From assembly GCA_030426705.1 (NCBI GenBank), contig JAUHXW010000209.1, positions 1 through 5,544 of the forward strand: a stretch of 5,544 nt of DNA. Reading direction: 5' to 3'. The notes under the pieces were generated by a model. It made no database searches. It saw only the letters and a list, made by a program, of their open reading frames with translations, and had not been told where the DNA came from. The translations under genes and the position numbers were made by a program. Position 1 is the stretch's first letter; each line of letters starts with the position of its first letter. This document shows, one piece after another, positions 1-5,506 of this stretch. Source of the stretch: Gammaproteobacteria bacterium. GTDB taxonomy: Bacteria > Pseudomonadota > Gammaproteobacteria > Xanthomonadales > Marinicellaceae.

Positions 1-196
1 AGCTGTATGCTTTTGGTAATCCGCTAAAGCAACAAAAACAACCTGTTATTGCGAGTTTTTCAACACAGAGAGGCACATTCTTGATTTTTTTCTTTCAGTT
101 TACGAATCGAGCAAAGATCTTTATTTGCTGATAAAACCAATTTAACCCAGCATTTAAAAGATCAAATATGAAAGCTCGTAAATATTAGAAAATGAA
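1..196. other. Gene-less left flank, nothing recognised
   Basis: AT-rich stretch between the window edge and the 3' end of the tRNA gene. Plus-strand frame 3 is open from the edge to a TGA at 129-131 (42 codons), but an open run of that length is expected by chance here and the translation is not recognisable. Minus-strand frames give only peptides below 30 residues. A weak hairpin (GCAAA/TTTGC around 111-128) has no T-run after it, so I do not call a terminator for the tRNA. A gene tail entering from the left cannot be excluded. Confidence 0.5.
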
Positions 197-273
197 TGGT
201 GGGCCTGGTAGGACTCGAACCTACGACCAATGGATTATGAGTCCACTGCTCTAACCAACTGAGCTACAGGCCC
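197..273 (-). tRNA. tRNA with CAT anticodon, probably tRNA-Ile2 (lysidine-modified CAU)
   Basis: The minus strand folds into a full cloverleaf of 77 nt with an encoded CCA (197-199). The acceptor stem is GGGCCTG/CAGGCCC (7 pairs) with discriminator A at 200. The D arm contains AGCTCAGTTGGTTAGAGC and the T arm contains GGTTCGAGTCC. The anticodon loop is CTCATAA, anticodon CAT. Three tRNAs share this anticodon. It is not initiator Met, because the first acceptor pair is a normal G-C. The C4-G69 and C5-G68 pairs and the G27-U43 wobble closing the anticodon stem resemble E. coli tRNA-Ile2, in which TilS converts C34 to lysidine so that AUA is read; E. coli elongator Met has U4/A5. A simple anticodon reader would label it tRNA-Met. 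The gene is certain; the Ile2 assignment is an inference at about 0.75. Confidence 0.95.
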
Positions 274-288
274 TGCAAAGGAAGCGGA

Positions 289-316
289 ATTATAACTGAT
301 GTCTTACACATGACAC
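289..316 (-). promoter_or_regulatory. Putative sigma-70 promoter of the tRNA gene
   Basis: On the minus strand a perfect TATAAT (294..289) lies 15 nt before the mature tRNA 5' end. A weak -35 GTGTCA (316..311, 4 of 6 consensus bases) is 16 nt upstream; TTGGTG (319..314) is an alternative. The segment after the -10 is GC-rich (TTCCGCTTCC), as is common for stable-RNA promoters under stringent control. It sits between the coaE stop and the tRNA, so the tRNA need not depend on read-through from coaE, although no terminator separates them. Confidence 0.5.
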
Positions 317-326
317 CAACATTTTT

Positions 327-932
327 TTAAACAGCAGTCATACTTTTATAGAACGCCAGAATTTCTGCCAATTGAATTTTAAATCTTCTAATGGATGTAT
401 TATTAACAATAATATCATCAGCCATCTGTAACCTATCAGCTCTGGTCATTTGTGAAGACATGATTTTGCTTGCCATTAATTTGTCAATGCCATCTCTGCC
501 TATTACCCGCTCCATTTGCACACCTTCATCAACATCAACAACCAAAACCCGTTGCACATCATAACGTTTAACCATATAAACATTTAACAAAGGAATTACC
601 AGGACAACAATTGAAGATGATATTTTTGACAATTTTTCTAATATTAACTGTTCTATCAGAGGGTGAATGACGCCATTTAGAAGTTTCAGTTTATTTGAAT
701 CATTGAATACAATGTTTTTTAAATATTTCCTATTTAACTCGCCATCAGCAGTCAGGACTCCTTGGCCAAACAAATCTACAATAGATGACAGCCCTTGACT
801 GCCTTTTCGAACAACCTCACGAGCCACAAGATCTGCATCGACGACTTGGAACCCTTCTTTTTCCATTTGACTAGATGCCAATGTTTTTCCTGACGCTATG
901 CCGCCAGTTAAGCAGATTGTTATTTTGTTCAT
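327..932 (-). CDS. coaE: Dephospho-CoA kinase
   Basis: Catalyses the last step of coenzyme A synthesis in the cytoplasm: ATP-dependent phosphorylation of the ribose 3'-OH of dephospho-CoA. The 201-residue product (E. coli CoaE is 206) begins with a beta strand leading into the P-loop GGIASGKT (residues 10-17). It then shows the conserved DAD (32-34), an LNRKYL/IVFND segment (66-78), the IHPLI motif (89-93), VIPLLNV (112-118), the arginine-containing RDG lid segment (146-148) and the C-terminal Q-x-(10)-ADDIIVNN signature (161-178). I chose the ATG at 932 because it places the P-loop as close to the N terminus as in other CoaE proteins. In-frame upstream ATGs at 980 and 968 would add an unconserved leader overlapping pilD. 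The start lies 1 nt after the pilD stop without a clear Shine-Dalgarno, suggesting translational coupling. Association of coaE with pilD is common in gammaproteobacteria. Confidence 0.95.
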   Translation of the reverse strand: MNKITICLTGGIASGKTLASSQMEKEGFQVVDADLVAREVVRKGSQGLSSIVDLFGQGVLTADGELNRKYLKNIVFNDSNKLKLLNGVIHPLIEQLILEKLSKISSSIVVLVIPLLNVYMVKRYDVQRVLVVDVDEGVQMERVIGRDGIDKLMASKIMSSQMTRADRLQMADDIIVNNTSIRRFKIQLAEILAFYKSMTAV

Positions 933-933
933 A

Positions 934-1788
934 TTATGGCAAGGCAAAGAGTCGAGCAAAAATTTCATCACCAAAGACATAACAGACCAGGATCCCTATC
1001 GACAAATAGGGACCAAATGGAATTTTATTTTCAACCTTACCCATCAATTTCTGTATGACAGCAATCAATAGTCCCGCCAAAGAAGACACCAACAAAACAA
1101 CAATAAGCTGCTCATATCCTAACCAAGCGCCTCCAGCTGCCAATAGTTTAAAATCACCATAACCCATTCCCTCTTTACCTGTAAGCAGTTTAAACAATTG
1201 AAACACTGTCCACAAAATCAAATAACCTGTTAACGCCCCTATAATGGCTACAGCTGGAGTAATAGAAAAACTAAAAAGGCTGAAAAACAAACCCGCCCAA
1301 AGCAGTGAAAGGCTCAGTTGATCTGGTATTAAAAATGTATCGATATCAATCCATGTTATGGTCATCAAAAACCACAACAAAATAATTCCAGCAACAAATT
1401 CAACTGTGACACCAAATTGAAAGGCCATAAAAGCGGTCAACAATCCGGTTAGCAGTTCAACCATTGGATAACGCAATGAAATTCCCTGCCCACAAAAAGC
1501 ACACTTTCCGCGCAACATCAAAAAACCCAACAATGGGATATTATGAAACCACTTGAGCTTGGTTTTACACTTTGGACAATGTGATCGTTCCAGGGCTATA
1601 CTTGGCGGTTTAGACTCTTTAAAATCGCTGCCTATGAAATCCGCATAATCTTTTTTCCATTCATATTCCAACAATGGAGGTAAACGCAGAATAACAACAT
1701 TAAGAAAACTACCAACAATTAAACCCAATAAAAAAGCAACTGAAACAAACAGCACTGGATAGTGCTGCAAAGTATGTAAAAATTCCAT
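934..1788 (-). CDS. pilD: Type IV prepilin leader peptidase / N-methyltransferase
   Basis: Inner-membrane aspartic protease of family A24. It cleaves the short leader from type IV prepilins (and type II secretion pseudopilins where present) and methylates the new N-terminal residue. The 284-residue protein has the usual full architecture. A first membrane helix (about 11-32) runs into GSFLNVVILRLP (26-37). A cytoplasmic loop follows, carrying two CxxC pairs (C71/C74 and C96/C99), the zinc-binding part of the methylase domain, with RYPMVELLTG (106-115) after it. The peptidase domain with several membrane helices spans about 109-280. The catalytic aspartates are D148 in the IDIDTFLIPD segment and D212 in GYGDFK, matching the D149/D213 pair known for Pseudomonas aeruginosa PilD. 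The start is 2 nt after the pilC stop, with no recognisable Shine-Dalgarno, so translation is probably coupled to pilC. No truncation or missing catalytic residue is seen. Confidence 0.97.
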   Translation of the reverse strand: MEFLHTLQHYPVLFVSVAFLLGLIVGSFLNVVILRLPPLLEYEWKKDYADFIGSDFKESKPPSIALERSHCPKCKTKLKWFHNIPLLGFLMLRGKCAFCGQGISLRYPMVELLTGLLTAFMAFQFGVTVEFVAGIILLWFLMTITWIDIDTFLIPDQLSLSLLWAGLFFSLFSFSITPAVAIIGALTGYLILWTVFQLFKLLTGKEGMGYGDFKLLAAGGAWLGYEQLIVVLLVSSLAGLLIAVIQKLMGKVENKIPFGPYLSIGILVCYVFGDEIFARLFALP

Positions 1789-1790
1789 TT

Positions 1791-3014
1791 TTAGAATACA
1801 GAAGCCATTTTAAAGATGGGTAAGTACATGGCAACCACCATGACACCAACCAAGCCGCCAACCAAGACCATGATAATCGGCTCTAACAAACTACTTAACG
1901 CATCAACTGCATTGGAAACTTCTTGTTCATAATAATCAGCCACTTTAGCCAACATGGCATCCAAATTACCAGACTCTTCGCCTATTGCAGCCATTTGCAC
2001 TACCATATGAGGAAATAGGTTCGTTTGAGACATTGACAACTGCAATTGATGGCCAGTACTTACATCATCCTTAATTTTCATAACAGCATCTCTGAACACC
2101 ACATTACCTACTGCCCCAGCAACTGTATCAAGCCCTTCAACTAATGGTACACCTGCTGCGAATGTTGTTGACAGTGTTCTGGAAAACCTGGCTATAGCCG
2201 CATTGAAAAGAATGCCACCTACAATTGGGATTTTTAAGGACATCCTATCCAAAGCATGCGCAAACTTGAGTGATCGTTTTTTTAAATAAATAAAGCCAGC
2301 AATTGAACCAACTAATAATCCCAAAACCATAAACCAGTATTCTTGCATGGTCTTAGATGCACTAACGACCATCAATGTCAACCCAGGCAAATCTGCTCCG
2401 AAACTATTGAACATGTCCTGAAACTGTGGAACAACTTTTACCAACAAAAGAATTGTTACACCAATGGCAACAAACAACACTGCGGCCGGATAAAACATGG
2501 CCTTTTTTATTTTTCCTTTGATTTCTTCAGTTCTTTCCTTATAAGTTGCAATGGTATCCAACAACTCGTCCAAAACACCTGCTTTTTCGCCCGCATTCAC
2601 CAGATTACAATACAGCTCATCAAAGTAAACAGGGTGCTTACCCAATGACTCTGCTAAAGACGAACCTGATTGAATTTCAGTTTTTACATCGTTAATCAAC
2701 TTGGCCATTCGAGGATTTGACTGCCCACCTTCAATGATTTCAAAAGCCTGCACCATAGGCACACCTGATTCCATCATGGTTGCTAACTGTCTACTGAACA
2801 AGGCAATATCCTGAGCTTTAATCGCCTTCCCATTAGAAAATAGAGACTTTCTTTTCTTATATATTTTTTTGACTTGAATGCCTTGCCTTCTGAGCTCATT
2901 TTTGGCCAGTGTGGAAGACTTGGCCTTTTGTTCTCCTTTTAACTTTTTACCTACCTTATCTATACCTGTCCATTCGAAGGTTTGCAACTCATCTATTCTT
3001 TGTACTTTTGCCAT
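1791..3014 (-). CDS. pilC: Type IV pilus inner-membrane platform protein PilC (GspF family)
   Basis: Polytopic inner-membrane protein that forms the platform of the type IV pilus machine and transmits the rotary work of the PilB and PilT ATPases to the growing or retracting fibre. The 407 residues are typical of the family. After a basic cytoplasmic N-terminal region (about 1-70) come two T2SSF repeats, near 73-196 and 276-398. Each repeat carries the family motif GE-x-x-G-x-L followed by a helix: GEKAGVLDELL (142-152) and GEESGNLDAML (345-355). Each also has an FSRQL/FSRTL start (73-77, 277-281) followed by a GVP turn (84-86, 288-290). Likely membrane helices are at about 173-195, 227-245 and 376-398. 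ATG at 3014 is 4 nt after the pilB stop; a weak GGA lies 8 nt upstream of it. The gene sits in the canonical pilB-pilC-pilD order. Confidence 0.97.
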   Translation of the reverse strand: MAKVQRIDELQTFEWTGIDKVGKKLKGEQKAKSSTLAKNELRRQGIQVKKIYKKRKSLFSNGKAIKAQDIALFSRQLATMMESGVPMVQAFEIIEGGQSNPRMAKLINDVKTEIQSGSSLAESLGKHPVYFDELYCNLVNAGEKAGVLDELLDTIATYKERTEEIKGKIKKAMFYPAAVLFVAIGVTILLLVKVVPQFQDMFNSFGADLPGLTLMVVSASKTMQEYWFMVLGLLVGSIAGFIYLKKRSLKFAHALDRMSLKIPIVGGILFNAAIARFSRTLSTTFAAGVPLVEGLDTVAGAVGNVVFRDAVMKIKDDVSTGHQLQLSMSQTNLFPHMVVQMAAIGEESGNLDAMLAKVADYYEQEVSNAVDALSSLLEPIIMVLVGGLVGVMVVAMYLPIFKMASVF

Positions 3015-3018
3015 ATTC

Positions 3019-4728
3019 TTAATCCACTGTTACTCGGTTGGCTTCAACCAGCCCAGTAATACCATTTTTAACTTTAAGTAATGCAGACTTTCTCAAATTT
3101 GCAATACCATCTTTATCGGCTTGTTCTGCAATTTGCAGAGAATTACCGCCCTCTAAAATAATTTTTTTAATGTTATCAGTGATTGGCATCACTTCATATA
3201 TACCCACACGACCTTTGTAACCCTCGTTGCATTTTGAACAGCCCACAGGATCAAAAATAGTGGCTTCTTCCAAATCTTCTTTCGTGAATCCTGCTTGCAA
3301 CAATGCCTCTTCAGACATTTCGGTAGGTTTTTTACATTCGCATAATCTTCTTGCTAACCTTTGTGCAATGATTAATGAAACTGCCGAAACAATATTAAAT
3401 GGTGCGACCCCCATGTTAACCATACGAGAAACCGTTTCTGGCGCATTGTTGGTATGCAGTGTTGATAACACCATATGACCCGTTTGCGCTGCTTTAACAG
3501 CAATTTCCGCAGTTTCCAAATCTCGAATCTCACCCACCATAATCACATCAGGATCTTGTCGCAAAAACGAACGTAAGGCGGCCGAAAAGGTCATCCCTTG
3601 TTTGGCATTTTGTTGCACCTGATTGATGCCATTAACCCTGATTTCTACCGGATCCTCTACGGTCGAAATATTTCGTCCTTCAGTGTTTAGGATGTTTAAT
3701 GCAGTATAAAGCGAAACCGTCTTACCTGAGCCGGTTGGTCCAGTAACCAAAACCATACCGTAAGGCTTTACAATCGCTTCCATAAACAATTGTTTTTGTT
3801 CATCCTCATAACCCAGTTTGTCAATACCCATTTTTGCCGCTGATGCATCCAACACCCTCATCACAATTTTTTCACCGAACAGTGTGGGACAAGTACTCAA
3901 ACGAAAATCAATGGCCTTATTCTTTGTTAGGTTTAATTTAACCCGTCCATCCTGAGGAATTCTTTTTTCTGCAATGTCCAGTCTTGACATAACTTTCAAT
4001 CTGGAAGCAATTTTGTTGGTCATGTTTTTTGGAGGCTTAACCACTGTCTTTAACATGCCATCGATACGGTAGCGAACTCGGTATGTTTTTTCATAAGGCT
4101 CAAAGTGAATATCTGACGCCCCTCTTTTGATGGCGTCTAACAGAACCTTATTGACCAATTTAACCGCTGGAGAGTCTGCCACATCATCTGTGGAGTCATC
4201 CATGGCAGAATCATCTGGCTCATCATCATACTCAAGGTTTTCCAGCCCTTCATCATCCAGATCATCCAGCACAGAAGAAGACTCTTTCATCGCCTCTTCA
4301 ATGGCATCCTGAAGATGGTCCTGCTGAACCAGAATTGGCTCAATTGTTAAATTTGTATGAAACCTGATTTCTTCTAATGCACGAACATTGGTGGGGTCGG
4401 AAATACCGACAAACACCTTCTTACCTCTTAAAAACAAAGGCAGAAGTTGATGCTTCTCTATCAGCTGCTCTGAAATCAAATCTTTGGGCATCAATGAAAA
4501 ATCCATTGCCCTGACATCTAATACAGGAACGCCATATTCCTTAGAGGCTGCATCACACAACACATTGGCTTCAACCAATTTATTGTCAAGCAAATAGGTA
4601 AACAACGGAATTTTTTGCTTTCTTGACTTTTCGTTGGCTTCAGAAGCATCCTCCATACTCAGGACACCTTCCTGCACCAGACGCCTCAAAGCCCCACTCA
4701 CCATTGTTTTTGTGCCAGCTACATTCAT
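3019..4728 (-). CDS. pilB: Type IV pilus assembly ATPase PilB (GspE/PulE family)
   Basis: Cytoplasmic hexameric ATPase that drives pilus extension. Numbering below is from an in-frame TTG at 4737; subtract 3 if the ATG at 4728 is the start. An N-terminal T2SSE-N-type domain (about 10-145) is followed by a very acidic linker (158-188, 17 Asp/Glu) and the RecA-like core. Core motifs are Walker A GPTGSGKT (333-340), Asp box VEDPVE (360-365), Walker B region DPDVIMVGEIRD (395-406) and His box TGHMVLSTLHT (419-429). Zinc cysteines are C466/C468 and C500/C503, followed by GYKGRVGIYEVMPIT (506-520). Presence of the catalytic Glu (E403) and the extension-type cysteines points to PilB rather than the retraction ATPase PilT. 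The start is uncertain: ATG 4728 has no Shine-Dalgarno, while TTG 4737 has AGAGA 6 nt upstream; only three residues differ. It is the first gene of the pilBCD-coaE operon. Confidence 0.96.
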   Translation of the reverse strand: MNVAGTKTMVSGALRRLVQEGVLSMEDASEANEKSRKQKIPLFTYLLDNKLVEANVLCDAASKEYGVPVLDVRAMDFSLMPKDLISEQLIEKHQLLPLFLRGKKVFVGISDPTNVRALEEIRFHTNLTIEPILVQQDHLQDAIEEAMKESSSVLDDLDDEGLENLEYDDEPDDSAMDDSTDDVADSPAVKLVNKVLLDAIKRGASDIHFEPYEKTYRVRYRIDGMLKTVVKPPKNMTNKIASRLKVMSRLDIAEKRIPQDGRVKLNLTKNKAIDFRLSTCPTLFGEKIVMRVLDASAAKMGIDKLGYEDEQKQLFMEAIVKPYGMVLVTGPTGSGKTVSLYTALNILNTEGRNISTVEDPVEIRVNGINQVQQNAKQGMTFSAALRSFLRQDPDVIMVGEIRDLETAEIAVKAAQTGHMVLSTLHTNNAPETVSRMVNMGVAPFNIVSAVSLIIAQRLARRLCECKKPTEMSEEALLQAGFTKEDLEEATIFDPVGCSKCNEGYKGRVGIYEVMPITDNIKKIILEGGNSLQIAEQADKDGIANLRKSALLKVKNGITGLVEANRVTVD

Positions 4729-4737
4729 ACTTGTCAA

Positions 4738-5054
4738 ACTATATCTCTAAATCCATGGGGTTATTCACAATACTTTAACTGAAAATATCAATTGATTACA
4801 ACTATTTAGCACGTTCATTTTAAGGAAAATACAAAACACTGTGCCGAAAACAACATTCTGAGTATTTTTAAATTGTATTCGTCTTCTCTGAGCAGTAATG
4901 CGAACACATTCACAAAACACTCAAATCAGGCCATTTTTCAAAAGGATAAAAGTAAGGAAGCAAAACACCTTTTGGAAACTGAACTGGAGTAACTGGACTT
5001 TGGTAAGTAAACACAAATCTTATGTTGTTGTTCGATTGGGGTATTGAAAATAAT
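4738..5054. other. AT-rich part of the pilB-sucC divergent intergenic region
   Basis: About 317 nt without a gene I can defend. It should contain the pilB operon promoter. A plus-strand ORF of 49 codons (ATG 4898 to TGA 5047) is present. Its translation has 11 Lys/Arg, three Trp and no acidic residue, is not recognised, and has only a GAG 6 nt before the ATG, so I do not call it a gene. No terminator hairpin or tRNA-like fold was seen. Confidence 0.6.
4772..4801 (-). promoter_or_regulatory. Weak candidate promoter for the pilB operon
   Basis: Best sigma-70-like pair found upstream of pilB on the minus strand: TTGTAA (4801..4796) and TAAAGT (4777..4772), separated by 18 nt, each matching 4 of 6 consensus bases. 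This would give a leader of roughly 35 nt. The spacer contains a perfect 10-bp palindrome ATCAATTGAT (4787-4796). I searched for a sigma-54 type GG-N10-GC element in 4738-5040 and the nearest look-alike (CGGCAC near 4841-4846) lacks the GC at the required distance. The operon must have a promoter in this region, but its identification is tentative. Confidence 0.25.
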
Positions 5055-5055
5055 C

Positions 5056-5094
5056 ACCGGAGAGCCGATGATCGGCTCGACCCGCCGAGCCGGT
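5056..5094 (+). repeat. Three-arm palindrome set with mutually exclusive hairpins
   Basis: GAGCCGA (5062-5068) pairs perfectly with TCGGCTC (5072-5078) around a TGA loop. The same CGGCTC (5073-5078) can instead pair with GAGCCG (5087-5092) around GACCCGCC. An outer ACCGG (5056-5060) can close on CCGGT (5090-5094) if the first hairpin forms. Two alternative folds are therefore possible. No T-run follows, so it is not an intrinsic terminator as it stands. Confidence 0.55.
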
Positions 5095-5105
5095 TAGGCA
5101 GCGTA

Positions 5106-5159
5106 GGCAATGAATACATTTCGATTTTTGCGAAGCAAAAGAAGAGGTGTATGAATGCC
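5106..5159 (+). repeat. Long hairpin with TTTTGC-GAA-GCAAAA tip
   Basis: The tip is a perfect 6-bp stem, TTTTGC (5126-5131) with GCAAAA (5135-5140), around a GAA loop. Below a small internal loop, 5114-5122 pairs with 5144-5152 over 9 positions, two of them T-G (5119/5147 and 5120/5146). Further out, GGCA (5106-5109) faces TGCC (5156-5159). The T-G positions are wobbles only if the plus strand is the RNA; on the minus strand they become A-C mismatches. This hints at a plus-strand transcript, that is, in the sucC direction. Confidence 0.5.
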
Positions 5160-5185
5160 GTAGCGCGTGAATGGAATTAAGGCGG

Positions 5186-5200
5186 TTTTGCAAAGCAAAG
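5186..5200 (+). repeat. Second TTTTGC hairpin
   Basis: TTTTGC (5186-5191) pairs with GCAAAG (5195-5200), the outermost pair being T-G, around an AAA loop. It differs from the hairpin tip at 5126-5140 in only two of 15 positions and begins exactly 60 nt after it. It directly abuts module copy A. Confidence 0.5.
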
Positions 5201-5254
5201 ACCCCTGCAAGGATGCAGGCGTGCAGCGAGAGCTTGGAGCGGGAGCGTAAGCCT
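5200..5254 (+). repeat. 55-nt module, copy A
   Basis: It consists of GAC, then a perfect 6-bp stem (5204-5209 with 5214-5219) capped by AGGA, then a GC-rich tail rich in GAGC/GCG words that ends GCGTAAGCC. It aligns without gaps to copy B at 5337-5391, with 43 of 55 positions identical by hand count. A GCTT (5232-5235) and AAGC (5249-5252) in the tail could form a second short stem in this copy. Confidence 0.6.
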
Positions 5255-5308
5255 TAAGTGAATGGCGTCATTCGTGCGAGGTTAAAAGCTTTGTCTGCCG
5301 CGGCCGCT

Positions 5309-5335
5309 TTCAAATTAGTCGGGAACAAATTTGAA
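5309..5335. repeat. AT-rich 8-bp hairpin preceding copy B
   Basis: TTCAAATT (5309-5316) is perfectly complementary to AATTTGAA (5328-5335), with an 11-nt loop. It occupies the place before copy B that the TTTTGC hairpin occupies before copy A. Its 3' arm shares 5333-5335 with the GAATGACGCC arm (5333-5342) of a longer inverted repeat that pairs with 5264-5273, so the two cannot be fully formed together. An 8-bp GCGGCCGC palindrome lies just upstream (5300-5307). Confidence 0.5.
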
Positions 5336-5336
5336 T

Positions 5337-5391
5337 GACGCCTCCAGGGAAGGAGGTGTGCTGCGTGAGCTCGGAGCGGAAGCGTAAGGCC
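5337..5391 (+). repeat. 55-nt module, copy B
   Basis: Gapless imperfect copy of the 5200-5254 module. The hairpin is CCTCC (5341-5345) with GGAGG (5352-5356) and an AGGGAA loop. Relative to copy A the fourth stem pair is switched from G-C (5207/5216) to C-G (5344/5353), which keeps the pairing. The tail ends GCGTAAGGCC. It lies about 125 nt before the sucC start codon. Confidence 0.6.
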
Positions 5392-5464
5392 CAAAGACAT
5401 TCCTTAAATCTGCATTAGACCATTTAATAACACAATATCCCCACAAATGCCGACTGATTTCAGC

Positions 5465-5470
5465 TAAAAT
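5465..5470 (+). promoter_or_regulatory. Possible -10 element for sucC
   Basis: TAAAAT (5 of 6 consensus bases) is followed by a GC-rich discriminator (ACGGCGCG) and lies 44 nt before the sucC ATG. No convincing -35 exists at 16-18 nt spacing (5441-5448 reads CCACAAAT), so it would need an activator or the call may be wrong. A promoter further upstream, within or before the structured element, is also possible. Confidence 0.35.
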
Positions 5471-5501
5471 ACGGCGCGTCTTTTGAACAGAAAAACTAAT
5501 C

Positions 5502-5506
5502 AGGAA
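5502..5506 (+). promoter_or_regulatory. Ribosome binding site of sucC
   Basis: AGGAA with an 8-nt spacer to the ATG at 5515. It is the best Shine-Dalgarno in the window and fixes the sucC start. Confidence 0.75.

Larger units (their letters stand above)
5055..5391. repeat. Composite palindromic intergenic element
   Basis: A visibly GC-rich island in AT-rich surroundings, made of consecutive hairpins and recurring short words rather than codons. In order it holds a three-arm GAGCCG palindrome set (5056-5093), a long hairpin (5106-5159), a second TTTTGC hairpin (5186-5200), module copy A (5200-5254), a 10-nt long-range inverted repeat (5264-5273 with 5333-5342), an AT-rich hairpin (5309-5335) and module copy B (5337-5391). 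TGAATG occurs at 5152, 5168, 5259 and 5332. GCGTA plus purine and G occurs at 5101, 5245 and 5382. No long ORF with normal composition covers it. The likeliest readings are an intergenic palindromic repeat family present elsewhere in the genome, or a structured RNA or leader upstream of sucC. I do not recognise a named family. Confidence 0.6.

Noticed and set aside
111..128. Possible tRNA terminator hairpin GCAAA/TTTGC
   Set aside because: Short AT-rich stem with no following T-run on the minus strand, and about 70 nt beyond the tRNA end.
3..131. Plus-strand open frame entering from the left edge (42 codons to a TGA)
   Set aside because: Chance of such a run in one of six frames is substantial in this composition, and the translation resembles no known protein tail.
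309..320. 12-nt word CATGACACCAAC shared with pilC at 1839-1850
   Set aside because: One shared 12-mer in a window of this size is about what chance gives; one copy is inside conserved PilC coding sequence.
933..980. Longer coaE start at ATG 980, overlapping pilD
   Set aside because: It adds 16 residues before the conserved CoaE N terminus and has no better ribosome site; ATG 932 fits family length and P-loop position.
4127..4312. Ser-rich plus-strand ORF opposite pilB
   Set aside because: It is the antisense shadow of the acidic Asp/Glu linker of PilB (Asp codons GAT/GAC read as ATC/TC-rich codons on the other strand).
4836..4850. Sigma-54-like CGGCAC element upstream of pilB
   Set aside because: The minus-strand sequence lacks GC at the required 10-nt spacing after GG; it reads TT instead.
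4898..5047. Plus-strand ORF of 49 codons, very basic, three Trp, no acidic residue
   Set aside because: No homology recognised, poor ribosome site, and its length is within chance. Its end near the start of the GC-rich island is curious but not enough to call a gene.
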